The position numbers and the translations under genes are program-made. Below are positions 50,438-59,349 of a stretch of 64,000 nt of DNA, one piece after another (positions within the stretch are counted from its first letter, which is position 1; the number at the start of each line of letters is the position of its first letter). The notes beneath the pieces are model-generated. The model searched no databases. It was not told the DNA's origin and saw only the letters and a program-made list of their open reading frames with translations. The stretch spans positions 37,802-101,801 of the forward strand of contig JAUNDC010000008.1 in assembly GCA_030526355.1 (NCBI GenBank), given 5' to 3'. The stretch is from Bacillota bacterium. GTDB taxonomy: Bacteria > Bacillota > Clostridia > Peptostreptococcales > Anaerovoracaceae.

Positions 50438-50466
50438 TTGACATAAACAGATATAAAATGTATAAT
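50438..50466 (+). promoter_or_regulatory. Consensus promoter and long leader of rho
   Basis: TTGACA (50438-50443), 17-bp spacer and TATAAT (50461-50466): a full-consensus sigma-A promoter. A leader of about 265 bases follows before rho, with a CGGCA/TGCCG hairpin (50571-50590) and AT-rich single-stranded stretches. Rho genes are often self-attenuated through such leaders; that applies here only by inference. Nothing else is seen in 50286-50739. Confidence 0.85.
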
Positions 50467-50739
50467 TTTACCATAATTAACATATGCTTTAATATCCTGT
50501 TTCGAATCCGATTAGAACGGCAAGCACGAAAAAATACAAGCCTTAAGGCATAAAAATTATGAAAATTTCCCGGCAAAACTTGTACTGCCGTAAAAATCGG
50601 TGTATATTTATATCTGGTAATAATCTCAGACTCATTCGAGAAATATATTATTCTAAGAAATTTCCAGATATAGTTTGTATAGATAATGCATAATGAGATA
50701 TGGATTAATAATAAAGAATAAGAAAGGATTCATTTGTTT

Positions 50740-52119
50740 ATGTGGAAAACAATGGATGAGAAAACTCTCAAGGCCAAGAAAGTTGCTGAGCTTCGCCAGA
50801 TTGCCGGAACCTTTGGGCTTGAAGGCTATGAAAAAATGAAAAAGGCAGAGCTTGTTGCTGCGCTTATGGCTGATGAAGCAGGTGCAGAGAGTAAATCCGA
50901 ACAGGACAAGCAGGAAGAGGCTGCTGCCGCCAATGTTGAAGCCAATAATGACAAGCAGCAGAAACACAAACAAAAAGGAAAAGTAGCACCGGACAGAGAT
51001 GACAGATTTGAAACAGAAGGAATTCTGGAGCTGGCAGAAGGCGGATTCGGATTTTTGCGTTTTAACAATTTTCTTACCAGTGAAAAAGATATCTATGTGG
51101 CACCTGCGCAGATCAGGAGATTCAATCTTAAAACAGGGGACAAGGTAAAGGGAATCTGCAGAAACCCAAATGAAGGGGACCGTTTCGGGGCATTGCTTTA
51201 TGTAGTTACCGTAAATGGAGAAGAACCAGGGGCAGCTATTAAAAGACCGGATTTTGATTCACTTACACCTATCTTTCCAAATGAAAGATTTATACTTGAA
51301 GACGGCAGAGACCTTTCGCTGAGGCTTATCGATCTGATTGCGCCGATAGGCAAGGGGCAGAGAGGCCTCATAGTGGCACCGCCTAAGGCAGGTAAAACAG
51401 TACTGCTCAAAAAGCTGGCCAACAGTCTGGAGAAGCATTATCCCGAAGTGGAAATGATAGTACTTCTGGTTGATGAAAGACCGGAAGAAGTTACAGACAT
51501 GAAGAGAAGTCTGAAAAGCGGAGAGGTTATATATTCCACCTTCGACGAGCTGCCGCAGCATCATGTCAAGGTAGCGGAGATGGTGCTGGCACGCGCCCAG
51601 AGGCTGGCTGAGCATGGCAAAGACGTAGTCGTTCTGCTGGACAGTATCACAAGACTTGCCAGAGCATACAATCTGGTAGTGCCGGCATCAGGCAAGACAC
51701 TTTCAGGAGGCTTCGATCCGGGAGCTCTTCATAAACCAAAGAAATTCTTCGGAGCGGCAAGAAAGCTGGAGGAAGGTGGTAGCATCACGATTCTGGCAAC
51801 AGCACTTGTGGAAACAGGAAGCCGTATGGACGACCTGATTTTTGAGGAATTCAAAGGGACAGGAAATATGGAGCTGCATCTTGACAGGAAGCTTTCCGAA
51901 AAGAGGATTTTCCCTGCAATAAATCTTAACAAGTCGGGAACAAGACGTGAGGATCTGCTGATGAATCAGGATGAGATGGAAGCTATCTGGTATATGAGAA
52001 GAGCTCTTGGCAACAGAGACACTCAGGATGTGACTGAAACCATCCTGGATAACCTGGCACATACTAAAGATAATAAAACATTTATTGAAGTAATAAAGAA
52101 AATAAAGCTTGAGGGGTAG
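50740..52119 (+). CDS. rho: Transcription termination factor Rho
   Basis: A 459-residue Rho hexameric RNA helicase. Seen: N-terminal Rho_N helices, a charged low-complexity insert (about residues 45-85), the RNA-binding domain ([16 protein letters not shown] near residue 92), Walker [11 protein letters not shown] near residue 210, Walker [18 protein letters not shown] near residue 300 and the Q/R loop [20 protein letters not shown] near residue 322. Start choice: AAAGGA at 50723-50728 is 11 bases before ATG 50740 and 5 before an in-frame TTG at 50734; either is possible. It heads rho-DUF1385-prmC. rpmE, often nearby, lies 6 kb downstream. Confidence 0.96.
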   Translation: MWKTMDEKTLKAKKVAELRQIAGTFGLEGYEKMKKAELVAALMADEAGAESKSEQDKQEEAAAANVEANNDKQQKHKQKGKVAPDRDDRFETEGILELAEGGFGFLRFNNFLTSEKDIYVAPAQIRRFNLKTGDKVKGICRNPNEGDRFGALLYVVTVNGEEPGAAIKRPDFDSLTPIFPNERFILEDGRDLSLRLIDLIAPIGKGQRGLIVAPPKAGKTVLLKKLANSLEKHYPEVEMIVLLVDERPEEVTDMKRSLKSGEVIYSTFDELPQHHVKVAEMVLARAQRLAEHGKDVVVLLDSITRLARAYNLVVPASGKTLSGGFDPGALHKPKKFFGAARKLEEGGSITILATALVETGSRMDDLIFEEFKGTGNMELHLDRKLSEKRIFPAINLNKSGTRREDLLMNQDEMEAIWYMRRALGNRDTQDVTETILDNLAHTKDNKTFIEVIKKIKLEG

Positions 52120-52120
52120 T

Positions 52121-53170
52121 ATGGATTTAAGTAAAATTTTCCGCAAGGATGCGTGCCCGACCAAAATGGGAGGCCAGGCTGTCATGGAAGGTATCATGAT
52201 GAAGGGAGAGGAAAAAACAGCACTTGCTGTACGTCTCCCCGGGGGTGATATCAAGATCGAGACAATGAAAACAAAGCAGCCCGGCAAATGGACCCGAATT
52301 CCAATTGTCAGAGGAGTGGCAGCATTTGTGGATTCGCTGGTATCAGGAACGAAGATACTGATGAAATCAGCAGATATACTGGCTGAATACGAGGATGAAG
52401 AGTACGAGGAAAGCAGATTTGAGAAATGGCTGAATAACAAGTTCGGAAGCGATGCCGTTTGGAATTTCATGATATATTCATCGGTAGTGATTGCGATACT
52501 TTTTTGTGTGGGAATTTTTATTATATTGCCTACAGGAGTGGTAAACCTGATGAAGCTGGTGACCGACAGTATATTCTGGCTGAACTTTACGGAAGGTGCC
52601 GTCAGGATACTGCTGTTTGTGCTTTATGTGTGGGTCATATCCTTCATGGGGGAAATCAAGAGGGTGTTTCAGTATCATGGTGCGGAGCATAAGACGATAC
52701 ACTGCTTTGAATGCGGACTGGAGCTTACACCTGAAAACTGCAGGCAATTCCCTACGCTCCATCCAAGATGCGGAACAAGCTTTCTTATGTTTGTGTTTAT
52801 CATAGCGTTCATTTTACATTTCCTGCTGGGGTGGCCAAACCTGATTTTCAGAATCGTGTCAAGGCTTCTGCTGCTGCCGGTTATTGCGGGAATTTCATAT
52901 GAACTGCTGAAATGGGCCGGACGCAGTGATAATATTGTCGTAAAAGTGCTGAGCCTGCCGGGACTTTATCTGCAGAAAATCACAACGAAGGAACCGGATG
53001 ACAAGCAGCTGGAGGTAGCCATAGCAGCAATAAACGCTGTCAGAAGCGATGCGGCTGTCGGCACTATAGTAATAAGCAAAGATAAGAAAGAAGAAAAAGA
53101 AGCGGAAGAGGAAACCCCGACTGAGGTCAAACCACTTAAATCTGCACTCAGAAGACGCAGGTTCATATAG
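52121..53170 (+). CDS. DUF1385-family membrane protein
   Basis: A 349-residue protein of the DUF1385 family. The start at 52121 (MDLSKIFRK) follows GAGGGGT, one base after the rho stop. Seen: MGGQAVMEGIMMKG near residue 20 and QYHGAEHKTIHCFE (near residue 185), the two family signatures with conserved His/Glu/Cys, a region HPRCGTSFLMFV, and several membrane segments between. The C-terminus is a charged cytosolic tail. Metal binding has been suggested for such His/Cys sets but the function is unknown. In Firmicutes it commonly sits with rho, rpmE, prmC and prfA, as here. Confidence 0.9.
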   Translation: MDLSKIFRKDACPTKMGGQAVMEGIMMKGEEKTALAVRLPGGDIKIETMKTKQPGKWTRIPIVRGVAAFVDSLVSGTKILMKSADILAEYEDEEYEESRFEKWLNNKFGSDAVWNFMIYSSVVIAILFCVGIFIILPTGVVNLMKLVTDSIFWLNFTEGAVRILLFVLYVWVISFMGEIKRVFQYHGAEHKTIHCFECGLELTPENCRQFPTLHPRCGTSFLMFVFIIAFILHFLLGWPNLIFRIVSRLLLLPVIAGISYELLKWAGRSDNIVVKVLSLPGLYLQKITTKEPDDKQLEVAIAAINAVRSDAAVGTIVISKDKKEEKEAEEETPTEVKPLKSALRRRRFI

Positions 53171-53188
53171 CTTGAAAGGAACGACCAG

Positions 53189-54073
53189 ATGAAGACCAGA
53201 ATACTAGTAAAAGAAGGAGAATACCAGCTTTCGAAGGCTTTTTGCATGGACCCCAAAATCGATGCGGAGGAGCTGTACTGCTATCTTACAGGAATAGATA
53301 AAGTGGGTCTGTTTCTGCGTGCCCAGGAGGAAGTTGACCCGGAAACCGAAAAAAAATATATGGAGCTTATAAGACGACGTGCAGAGAGGATTCCTCTGCA
53401 GCACATCACCGGTGTTCAGGAATTTATGGGCTATACCTTCAAGGTCAGCCCCGACGTGCTGATACCGCGTCAGGATACGGAGACATTGGTAACGGAGGCA
53501 GCAAGAACCATTCAGAATACGCCGCGTGAAAAGCTGACATTTTTTGAAAAGCTCAGAGGCCAGAAGGAATGGGATGTGCTGGATCTTTGCTGCGGCAGCG
53601 GAGCTATCGGCATATCCATGGCAAAAATATGCAACAATATCAAGGTGACGGGAACCGACATCAGTGAAGCGGCGATTGCCATTGCAGAAGAGAACGCTGC
53701 AAACCTCCGTGCGAAGGTAAAATTCCTGAAGGGCGATATGTTTGCACCTGTCAATGACAGGAAATTCGATATGATAGTAAGCAATCCGCCATATATTAAG
53801 ACAAACATGATTTCCATACTCCAGGAGGAGGTCAAAAAGCATGAACCCCTGAAGGCTCTTGACGGCGGCCGCGACGGACTTGATTTTTATCGAACAATAG
53901 TATCGGAAGCGGATAAGCATCTTAAACCCGGAGGCTTCCTGATGCTTGAGATAGGTCACGACCAGGGAGAGGATCTGAGAAAGATGCTCAAGGATTCACA
54001 AAAATTCACACCTGCCGAGGTAATTAGGGATTTACCTGGCAAGGATCGTGTGGTAAAATGTCAATTAAGATAA
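53189..54073 (+). CDS. prmC: Peptide chain release factor glutamine methyltransferase PrmC
   Basis: A 294-residue SAM-dependent enzyme that methylates the glutamine of the GGQ motif in release factors RF1 and RF2. Seen: N-terminal helical substrate-binding domain with RIPLQHITGVQEFMG near residue 72, RQDTETLV, the SAM loop DLCCGSGAIGIS near residue 132, and IVSNPPYI near residue 194, the family NPPY active site. It follows DUF1385 by 18 bases. prfA, which often follows directly, is not next; a structured leader and hydE lie downstream. Confidence 0.95.
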   Translation: MKTRILVKEGEYQLSKAFCMDPKIDAEELYCYLTGIDKVGLFLRAQEEVDPETEKKYMELIRRRAERIPLQHITGVQEFMGYTFKVSPDVLIPRQDTETLVTEAARTIQNTPREKLTFFEKLRGQKEWDVLDLCCGSGAIGISMAKICNNIKVTGTDISEAAIAIAEENAANLRAKVKFLKGDMFAPVNDRKFDMIVSNPPYIKTNMISILQEEVKKHEPLKALDGGRDGLDFYRTIVSEADKHLKPGGFLMLEIGHDQGEDLRKMLKDSQKFTPAEVIRDLPGKDRVVKCQLR

Positions 54074-54105
54074 CATCTTATTACAACAACTGAAAATTTC
54101 GTACT

Positions 54106-54253
54106 GACTCTAAGGGTTTGACCGAGGAAGAAGGCGATGGCACAGATACATATCTGAATATATTTCATGCGTGACTGCGGAAGCTGTGCAGTCAGCGTAT
54201 GTTATGTTTCTGTATCTGATCTCTGTACGGCCATTGCCGCACAGAGTTTTTTG
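54106..54253 (+). ncRNA. Structured leader RNA upstream of hydE, ends in a terminator-like stem
   Basis: About 145 bases folding into a multi-helix element. Outer stem GACTCT (54106-54111) with AGAGTT (54243-54248) is followed by a T-run. Inside, GGTTTGACC makes a small hairpin, GGCGATGGC (54133-54141) pairs with GCCATTGCC, CAGATACA (54143-54150) with TGTATCTG, and CATGCG-T-GACTGC with GCAGTC-A-GCGTATG. It precedes hydE by about 60 bases. The layout resembles a riboswitch or attenuator, but I do not recognise a known class. The rest of 54074-54315 is plain leader. Confidence 0.65.
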
Positions 54254-54315
54254 TTTTTACAGAAAAAGCACGGCAGCAGTGTTTCTATGCAGCTGGGTGT
54301 GAATTCAGGAGGATT

Positions 54316-55353
54316 ATGGACAGAACAGAAATATATTCGAGGCTGAAATCAGCCGAAGGCATAGCATCGCTATTGGCATTAGAGGATTTTTCGCCGGTTT
54401 ACAGGGAAGCCGACAGGGTGCGTAAAGAGCACGTAGGAGACACAGTTCACCTGAGAGCGATCATAGAGTTTTCAAACATCTGCAAGAGGCAGTGTATATA
54501 CTGCGGACTAAACAGAGAAAACAAGGATCTGCCGCGGTTCAGAATGAGCCGGGAAGAAATAGTCAAAACAGCAGCTGAGGCTGTTGCTGCAGGCTACCGG
54601 ACTATAGTTCTCCAATCAGGGGAGGAGGACGGCATATCGAAGGAATGGCTGGGCGCTGTGATAGAGGATATTAAATCGCTGACTGTGCCTGGAACAGAAG
54701 CTGCTCCTGCAGTTACGGTAAGCTGTGGAGAGAAGGATGAGGAAACCTACAGATATCTGCATGAAAGGGGTGCGGACAGGTATCTGCTGAAGCATGAAAC
54801 GGCAGATCCTGAGCTTTATAACAGACTGCATCCATGCGGAACTCTCGAATCGAGGGTTGGATGCCTCAGGACGCTGAAGCGGCTGGGATATGAAACAGGA
54901 AGCGGATTTATGGTAGGGCTTCCGGAGCAGAGTCTTGAAACGATAGGAAGCGACCTGCTGCTGCTGGCGAGTATTCCATGCAAAATGGCTGGAATAGGTC
55001 CTTTCATATCGAATCCCAAAACGCCTCTGGCGGGAAAGCCCAACGGGGATCCGGAGCTGACAAGGCGAGCGGTGGCAATAGCCAGACTCTTGCTGCCTGA
55101 TGCGAATCTGCCTCTGACTACGGCGCTTTCGATACTTTCGCATGAGGAGCTGTCAAAGGATGGGACAGGAATCGGACACGATGTGGAAAACCCCTTTGAA
55201 TTTGGTGCAAATGTAATAATGAAGAAAGTAACGCCGGACGAATACAAAGCGGCTTACGAAATATATCCTGCGCAGTTTGCAGAAACGCACATTTTGCAGG
55301 ACAGAAAAGATCTTGAAAGAATGATAACGGCATATGGCAGACGGCCGCTGTAG
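54316..55353 (+). CDS. hydE: [FeFe]-hydrogenase H-cluster maturase HydE (radical SAM)
   Basis: A 345-residue radical SAM protein. HydE acts on a cysteine-bound Fe(CO)2CN precursor made by HydG in assembling the diiron subcluster. Seen: the 4Fe-4S motif ICKRQCIYCGLNRENKD near residue 57 (C-x3-C-x2-C), VLQSGEEDGISK near residue 98, the KHETADPELYNRLHPCG segment near residue 158, SGFMVGLPEQS and PFISNPKTPLAGKP. AGGAGGATT precedes the ATG. It starts a hydE-hydG-hydF series. No hydrogenase structural gene (hydA) is in this window. Confidence 0.94.
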   Translation: MDRTEIYSRLKSAEGIASLLALEDFSPVYREADRVRKEHVGDTVHLRAIIEFSNICKRQCIYCGLNRENKDLPRFRMSREEIVKTAAEAVAAGYRTIVLQSGEEDGISKEWLGAVIEDIKSLTVPGTEAAPAVTVSCGEKDEETYRYLHERGADRYLLKHETADPELYNRLHPCGTLESRVGCLRTLKRLGYETGSGFMVGLPEQSLETIGSDLLLLASIPCKMAGIGPFISNPKTPLAGKPNGDPELTRRAVAIARLLLPDANLPLTTALSILSHEELSKDGTGIGHDVENPFEFGANVIMKKVTPDEYKAAYEIYPAQFAETHILQDRKDLERMITAYGRRPL

Positions 55354-55423
55354 CCTGTGTTAAGCAGGAATTGCGGCTCCCATCAGCTGAAGAAATGCCT
55401 TAAGGAGAAAAGGAGAAGTAAAA

Positions 55424-56845
55424 ATGGCAGTTTACAACAGCAAATCGACAAAAGCAGAAGAATTCATCAATCACGAGAAAATACTGGAAACCTTGGAGTA
55501 TGCGGAGGAGCACAAGAACGACCTGGAGATGATGGAACAGATTCTGGAAAAGGGCAGACAGTACAAGGGTCTTTCATACAAGGAGGCCATGACGCTGCTG
55601 GAGTGCGAGGATCCGGACATTATCCAGAAAACCTTTGACCTGGGCAAGGAAATCAAGGAGCATTTTTATGGCAACAGAATCGTAATGTTCGCACCGCTCT
55701 ACCTTTCCAATCACTGCATCAACGGATGCGTTTACTGTCCATATCACGGCCAGAACAAAACGATTCCGAGAAAGAAGCTGACTCAGGAGGAAATAAGGCA
55801 GGAGGTAATAGCTCTGCAGGATATGGGTCACAAGAGACTGGCTATTGAAGCCGGCGAAGACCCTGTAAACAACCCGATTGAATATATTCTGGAAAGCATC
55901 AAGACTATTTACAGCATTCACCACAAGAATGGTGCTATCAGGAGAGTCAATGTAAATATCGCAGCAACAACTGTTGAAGAGTACAAGATGTTAAAGGATG
56001 CAGGCATCGGCACGTATATTCTTTTCCAGGAAACATATAACAAGAAAGCTTATGAGGAGCTTCATCCGTCAGGCCCGAAGAGCGACTATGCTTATCACAC
56101 AGAGGCTATGGACAGAGCTATGCAGGCCGGTATCGACGACGTAGGCTGCGGCGTGCTCTTTGGACTTGAAAACTATAAATACGATTTTGTAGGTATGCTG
56201 ATGCATGCGCACCATCTGGAGGAAACCTACGGCTGCGGTCCGCACACTATCAGTGTTCCGAGAATCAGACCTGCGGATGATATCGATCCGGATACCTTCG
56301 ATAACGGAGTGCCGGACGATGTATTCAAGAGGATCGTTGCTGTTTTGAGAATAGCTGTTCCTTATACCGGCATGATCATGTCCACCCGCGAAAGTGCCAA
56401 GACGAGAAGAGAGTGCCTGGAAATCGGTATCACTCAGATCAGCGGTGGAAGCAGAACAAGCGTAGGCGGATACGTTGAAGAGGAAAGACCTGAGGATACT
56501 ACTCAGTTTGACGTTGAGGACAGAAGAACTCTGGCAGAGGTTGTGGACTGGCTTATCGACCTGGGATATGTGCCTAGCTTCTGCACAGCATGCTATAGAG
56601 AAGGCAGAACCGGTGACAGATTCATGAGCCTGCTGAAATCCGGGCAGATTGCCAACTGCTGTCAGCCGAACGCCCTGATGACCCTCAAGGAGTTCCTGAT
56701 GGATTATTCCGGCGAGGAAACCCGTAGGAAGGGAGATGAGATCATAGCGAAGAGAATGGCCATGATTCCTAATGAAAAGGTACGTCAGGTATGTGCTGAG
56801 CGTCTCGAGGCCATAGAGAAGGGTGACAGGGATTTCAGATTCTAG
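55424..56845 (+). CDS. hydG: [FeFe]-hydrogenase H-cluster maturase HydG (tyrosine lyase)
   Basis: A 473-residue radical SAM enzyme that cleaves tyrosine to give CO and cyanide ligands on iron. Seen: NHCINGCVYCPYHGQNK near residue 91 (the SAM cluster, C-x3-C-x2-C), AIEAGEDPVNNPIEYI near residue 145, FQETYNKKAYEELHPSGP near residue 203, and the C-terminal auxiliary cluster with FCTACYREGR near residue 386 and the INCC-type ANCCQPNA near residue 408. Its ribosome-binding site (AGGAGAAAAGGAG) is at 55401-55413. It lies 70 bases after hydE. ThiH is a relative, but the auxiliary cluster and neighbours fix HydG. Confidence 0.95.
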   Translation: MAVYNSKSTKAEEFINHEKILETLEYAEEHKNDLEMMEQILEKGRQYKGLSYKEAMTLLECEDPDIIQKTFDLGKEIKEHFYGNRIVMFAPLYLSNHCINGCVYCPYHGQNKTIPRKKLTQEEIRQEVIALQDMGHKRLAIEAGEDPVNNPIEYILESIKTIYSIHHKNGAIRRVNVNIAATTVEEYKMLKDAGIGTYILFQETYNKKAYEELHPSGPKSDYAYHTEAMDRAMQAGIDDVGCGVLFGLENYKYDFVGMLMHAHHLEETYGCGPHTISVPRIRPADDIDPDTFDNGVPDDVFKRIVAVLRIAVPYTGMIMSTRESAKTRRECLEIGITQISGGSRTSVGGYVEEERPEDTTQFDVEDRRTLAEVVDWLIDLGYVPSFCTACYREGRTGDRFMSLLKSGQIANCCQPNALMTLKEFLMDYSGEETRRKGDEIIAKRMAMIPNEKVRQVCAERLEAIEKGDRDFRF

Positions 56846-56875
56846 TCATTGAAATCAGGATATGATATGATGCGG

Positions 56876-56899
56876 CCGCCTGTTCAGACAGGCGGTCTC
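56876..56899 (+). terminator. Hairpin between hydG and hydF
   Basis: CCGCCTGT (56876-56883) and ACAGGCGG (56888-56895) form an 8-bp perfect stem around TCAG, then TCTCTTT. The U-tract is interrupted, so it may only partly stop transcripts or protect RNA ends, and hydF keeps its own strong RBS. Confidence 0.6.
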
Positions 56900-56918
56900 T
56901 TTGAAGGGAGGAATTAGT

Positions 56919-58139
56919 ATGAGCCTGAACGATACACCTAGAGCAAACAGGCTGCATATTGGAATATACGGCAGGAGAAATGCCGGTAAATCATCGTTGA
57001 TAAACGCTTTGACGGGACAGGACATCGCGCTTGTCTCTGCAGCACCGGGAACGACCACTGATCCGGTGTTCAAGTCAATGGAGCTTCATCCTATAGGGCC
57101 TGTTGTATTCATAGATACGGCTGGGTTTGATGATGAGGGCGAGCTTGGAAGTCTTCGCGTAAAAAGAACACAGGATGTGGTGAACAGGACGGATATCGCT
57201 GTAGTCGTTACAGATGGAACGTCAATAGGCGATTTGTCCCATGAAAAGATATGGATAAGTCAGCTGGAGGCGAGGAAGGTTCCTGTGATCGTTGCGGTGA
57301 ACAAGTGTGAGCTGCTTGAAGCTGCAGAACGTAAGGCTGCTGCAGATAAAATTGCTGCTGAGCTGGGAGGTCGTAATGTTATCCTAGTCAGCGCCGCAGA
57401 TAGAAGCGGCCTCGAAGCGCTTCGCAAGGCAATCGAAAATTCCGTTCCGGAGGACTTTCTCAGAGAAAAGATACTTGGCGATTTAATAGATGAAAACGGT
57501 CTGGCGCTGCTGGTAATGCCGCAGGATATCCAGGCTCCGAAGGGGAGGCTGATTCTGCCGCAGGTTCAGACAATAAGAGAGCTGCTTGATAAAAAATGCA
57601 CGGCAGTAGCAACCACCGCCGATGGTTTTGAGCGTGCTCTGGCGTCGTTGAACAGGGATCCGGATCTTATAATTACAGACTCACAGTGCTTTAATCTGGT
57701 TTATGATAAGAAGCCAGCGGGAAGTGCTCTGACATCCTTCTCCGTGCTTTTTGCAGCATATAAGGGTGACATCGGCAAGTTTGTTTCAGGAGCATCGTCA
57801 TTAGACGAAATGACTGAAAATTCAAGGGTTCTGATAGCTGAGGCGTGCACTCACGTGCCTCTTTCCGAGGATATCGGACGCGAAAAAATTCCTAATCTTC
57901 TTCGCAAAAGGTTCGGTAAGGGGATACAGATTGTCAATGTCTGCGGCAATGATTTCCCTTCGCCAGATGCGCTGAAGGAGTTTGATCTGATTATTCATTG
58001 CGGTGCGTGCATGTTCAACAGGAAGCATGTGATGAACAGGATTGCGGCAGCTGAAGCGGCCGGTGTACCTATTACCAATTATGGTGTGGTGCTTGCTAAG
58101 CTGGGCGGGATTCTGGATAAAATCAAGCTGCCGGAATAA
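56919..58139 (+). CDS. hydF: [FeFe]-hydrogenase maturation GTPase HydF
   Basis: A 406-residue scaffold GTPase that receives the HydE/HydG product and delivers the diiron subcluster to HydA. The start at 56919 (MSLNDTPRANR) follows AAGGGAGGAATTA. Seen: P-loop GRRNAGKSSLINAL (residues about 17-30), switch APGTTTDP, DTAGFDDEGELG and NKCE for guanine binding; then the C-terminal domain with EACTHVP near residue 315 and IIHCGACMFNRKHVM near residue 360, supplying conserved ligands of the 4Fe-4S cluster. It completes a HydE-HydG-HydF set. Confidence 0.95.
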   Translation: MSLNDTPRANRLHIGIYGRRNAGKSSLINALTGQDIALVSAAPGTTTDPVFKSMELHPIGPVVFIDTAGFDDEGELGSLRVKRTQDVVNRTDIAVVVTDGTSIGDLSHEKIWISQLEARKVPVIVAVNKCELLEAAERKAAADKIAAELGGRNVILVSAADRSGLEALRKAIENSVPEDFLREKILGDLIDENGLALLVMPQDIQAPKGRLILPQVQTIRELLDKKCTAVATTADGFERALASLNRDPDLIITDSQCFNLVYDKKPAGSALTSFSVLFAAYKGDIGKFVSGASSLDEMTENSRVLIAEACTHVPLSEDIGREKIPNLLRKRFGKGIQIVNVCGNDFPSPDALKEFDLIIHCGACMFNRKHVMNRIAAAEAAGVPITNYGVVLAKLGGILDKIKLPE

Positions 58140-58195
58140 TGGATGTGCAAGCGAGCATGGGATTCGCAGAACTTTTGGAAAAAGCAAAAAAACAC

Positions 58196-58224
58196 TTGTT
58201 TTGTATGGGCGAGTGTGCTACACT
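58196..58224 (+). promoter_or_regulatory. Promoter for rpmE
   Basis: -35 TTGTTT (58196-58201), 17-bp spacer, -10 TACACT (58219-58224); about 65 bases of leader to the start at 58297. Confidence 0.6.
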
Positions 58225-58296
58225 TTAAGGGCTGTGAATATCGAAACAGTAATTATGCTAAGGTGGTAAGCCTGAGCAGGAAAGAGGTGAAAGAGC

Positions 58297-58497
58297 ATGA
58301 AACAGGGAATCCATCCTGACTACAAGGAATGTAAAGTAACTTGCGCATGCGGCAACACATTTATGACAAAGTCCACACAGGAAGAAATCAGAACGGACAT
58401 TTGCTCAGCGTGCCATCCATTCTTTACAGGACAGCAGAAATTCGCACACAGAGGCGGACGTGTTGAAAAGTTCAAGAACAAGTACAACCTGGACTAA
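58297..58497 (+). CDS. rpmE: Ribosomal protein L31 (zinc-binding type)
   Basis: A 66-residue L31 of the 50S subunit. Seen: [21 protein letters not shown], then [16 protein letters not shown], giving four cysteines in the C-x-C / C-x2-C pattern of the C+ form that binds zinc, and the family C-terminus [29 protein letters not shown] precedes the ATG. It has its own promoter and terminator, unlike the rho-rpmE arrangement common in relatives. A zinc-independent YkaR-type paralogue is not in the window. Confidence 0.97.
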   Translation: MKQGIHPDYKECKVTCACGNTFMTKSTQEEIRTDICSACHPFFTGQQKFAHRGGRVEKFKNKYNLD

Positions 58498-58540
58498 TTT
58501 CAGCATTGGAATTTCAACAAGAGTTAAGCGAGAAAACAAT

Positions 58541-58575
58541 AACCGGCTTTCGAATGAAGGTCGGTTGTTTTGTTA
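58541..58575 (+). terminator. Terminator of rpmE
   Basis: AACCGGC pairs with GTCGGTT (one G-U) around TTTCGAATGAAG, then GTTTTGTT. Located 44 bases after the stop. Confidence 0.75.
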
Positions 58576-58628
58576 TGAAGTGGTTTCAAAGAACCAATAT
58601 TAAATAGAATCGTTGCAGCAATAGAATT

Positions 58629-58916
58629 CTAATCAACCGGTTCGCCCTTCTGCATTCTCAGAAATTCATTCCAGTTTTCATTGGATTGTTCTGTAATCTT
58701 TTTTTCTACTATGCGATCCCTGTCACTAAGTATCGCAAGCATTTCATCTGCAACCTCCTCCATAGGAGGTTTGTAATCGAACTGTTTAAGGTAACCGATC
58801 ATGCGGGCTGCAGTGAAATCTGTGTTCAGGCTTTCCGATATCAATTGGCAGAATCGCTTAGAGTATCCCACCTGCTGCATAAGCATAAATAGTTTTCGGC
58901 TTGTATCTGATGTCAT
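58629..58916 (-). CDS. Small hypothetical protein
   Basis: A 95-residue helical protein. The start at 58916 (MTSDTSRKLFMLMQQ) follows CAGGAGATAT; a longer frame upstream has no ribosome-binding site and lacks coding character. Seen: a helix-rich N-terminus, FDYKPPMEEVADEMLAIL in the middle, and the charged tail RIVEKKITEQSNENWNEFL. No membrane segment, signal or metal motif. I do not recognise the family. It is isolated between rpmE and the direct-repeat region, on the minus strand. Confidence 0.6.
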   Translation of the reverse strand: MTSDTSRKLFMLMQQVGYSKRFCQLISESLNTDFTAARMIGYLKQFDYKPPMEEVADEMLAILSDRDRIVEKKITEQSNENWNEFLRMQKGEPVD

Positions 58917-59197
58917 TGTGAATATCTCCTGTATAAGTGTTTTAAAAGTGATCTTGGATCGTCGAATATAGTGTGTGATGATATTATACCAAAAACATTC
59001 AAAGAATTGTGATAGCGTGAGGTAATCTTGTCTGGGGTGAGTCTCCAAAATCACACTTCAGAACTATGATTTGGAGACTTTGCTGACTTCCCCTGATTTC
59101 CCCACCCCCACCCAGCATTCCCTGCCCCCTTGCGCACATTTACTAGTGCCGAAAGAGAATCTCTATGTGATAATAACCGAACTCCTAGTGATTAAGC

Positions 59198-59308
59198 TTG
59201 ATAAGTGTGATGTTAAGCTCTATAGTTTTATTGAAAAGTGTAGTTTTGAAGCAATAAATAATATTGAAAAGTGTAGTTTTTGGTGGCTAAAAACTATTGA
59301 AAAGTGTA
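59198..59308. repeat. Four direct repeats with an exact 33-bp period
   Basis: ATTGAAAAGTGTA occurs at 59230-59242, 59263-59275 and 59296-59308, each exactly 33 bp apart; a diverged copy TTGATAAGTGTG at 59198-59209 keeps the same phase. Thirty-three bp is about three helical turns, which suits stacked binding of a DNA-binding protein. They lie 40-150 bases upstream of the response regulator gene. The remainder of 58917-59349 has no other gene I can support. Confidence 0.65.
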
Positions 59309-59349
59309 TGCGCAGGCAACACAACGAAAACTAAACGGAGGTATCGGGA

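Noticed and set aside
59071..59334. 87-codon frame over the 33-bp direct repeats with an 11-residue repeat (IEKCSF)
   Set aside because: No ribosome-binding site at its start, cysteine/lysine-rich unlikely composition, and the repeat period is explained better by DNA sites phased with the helix. Kept as a repeat, not as a gene.
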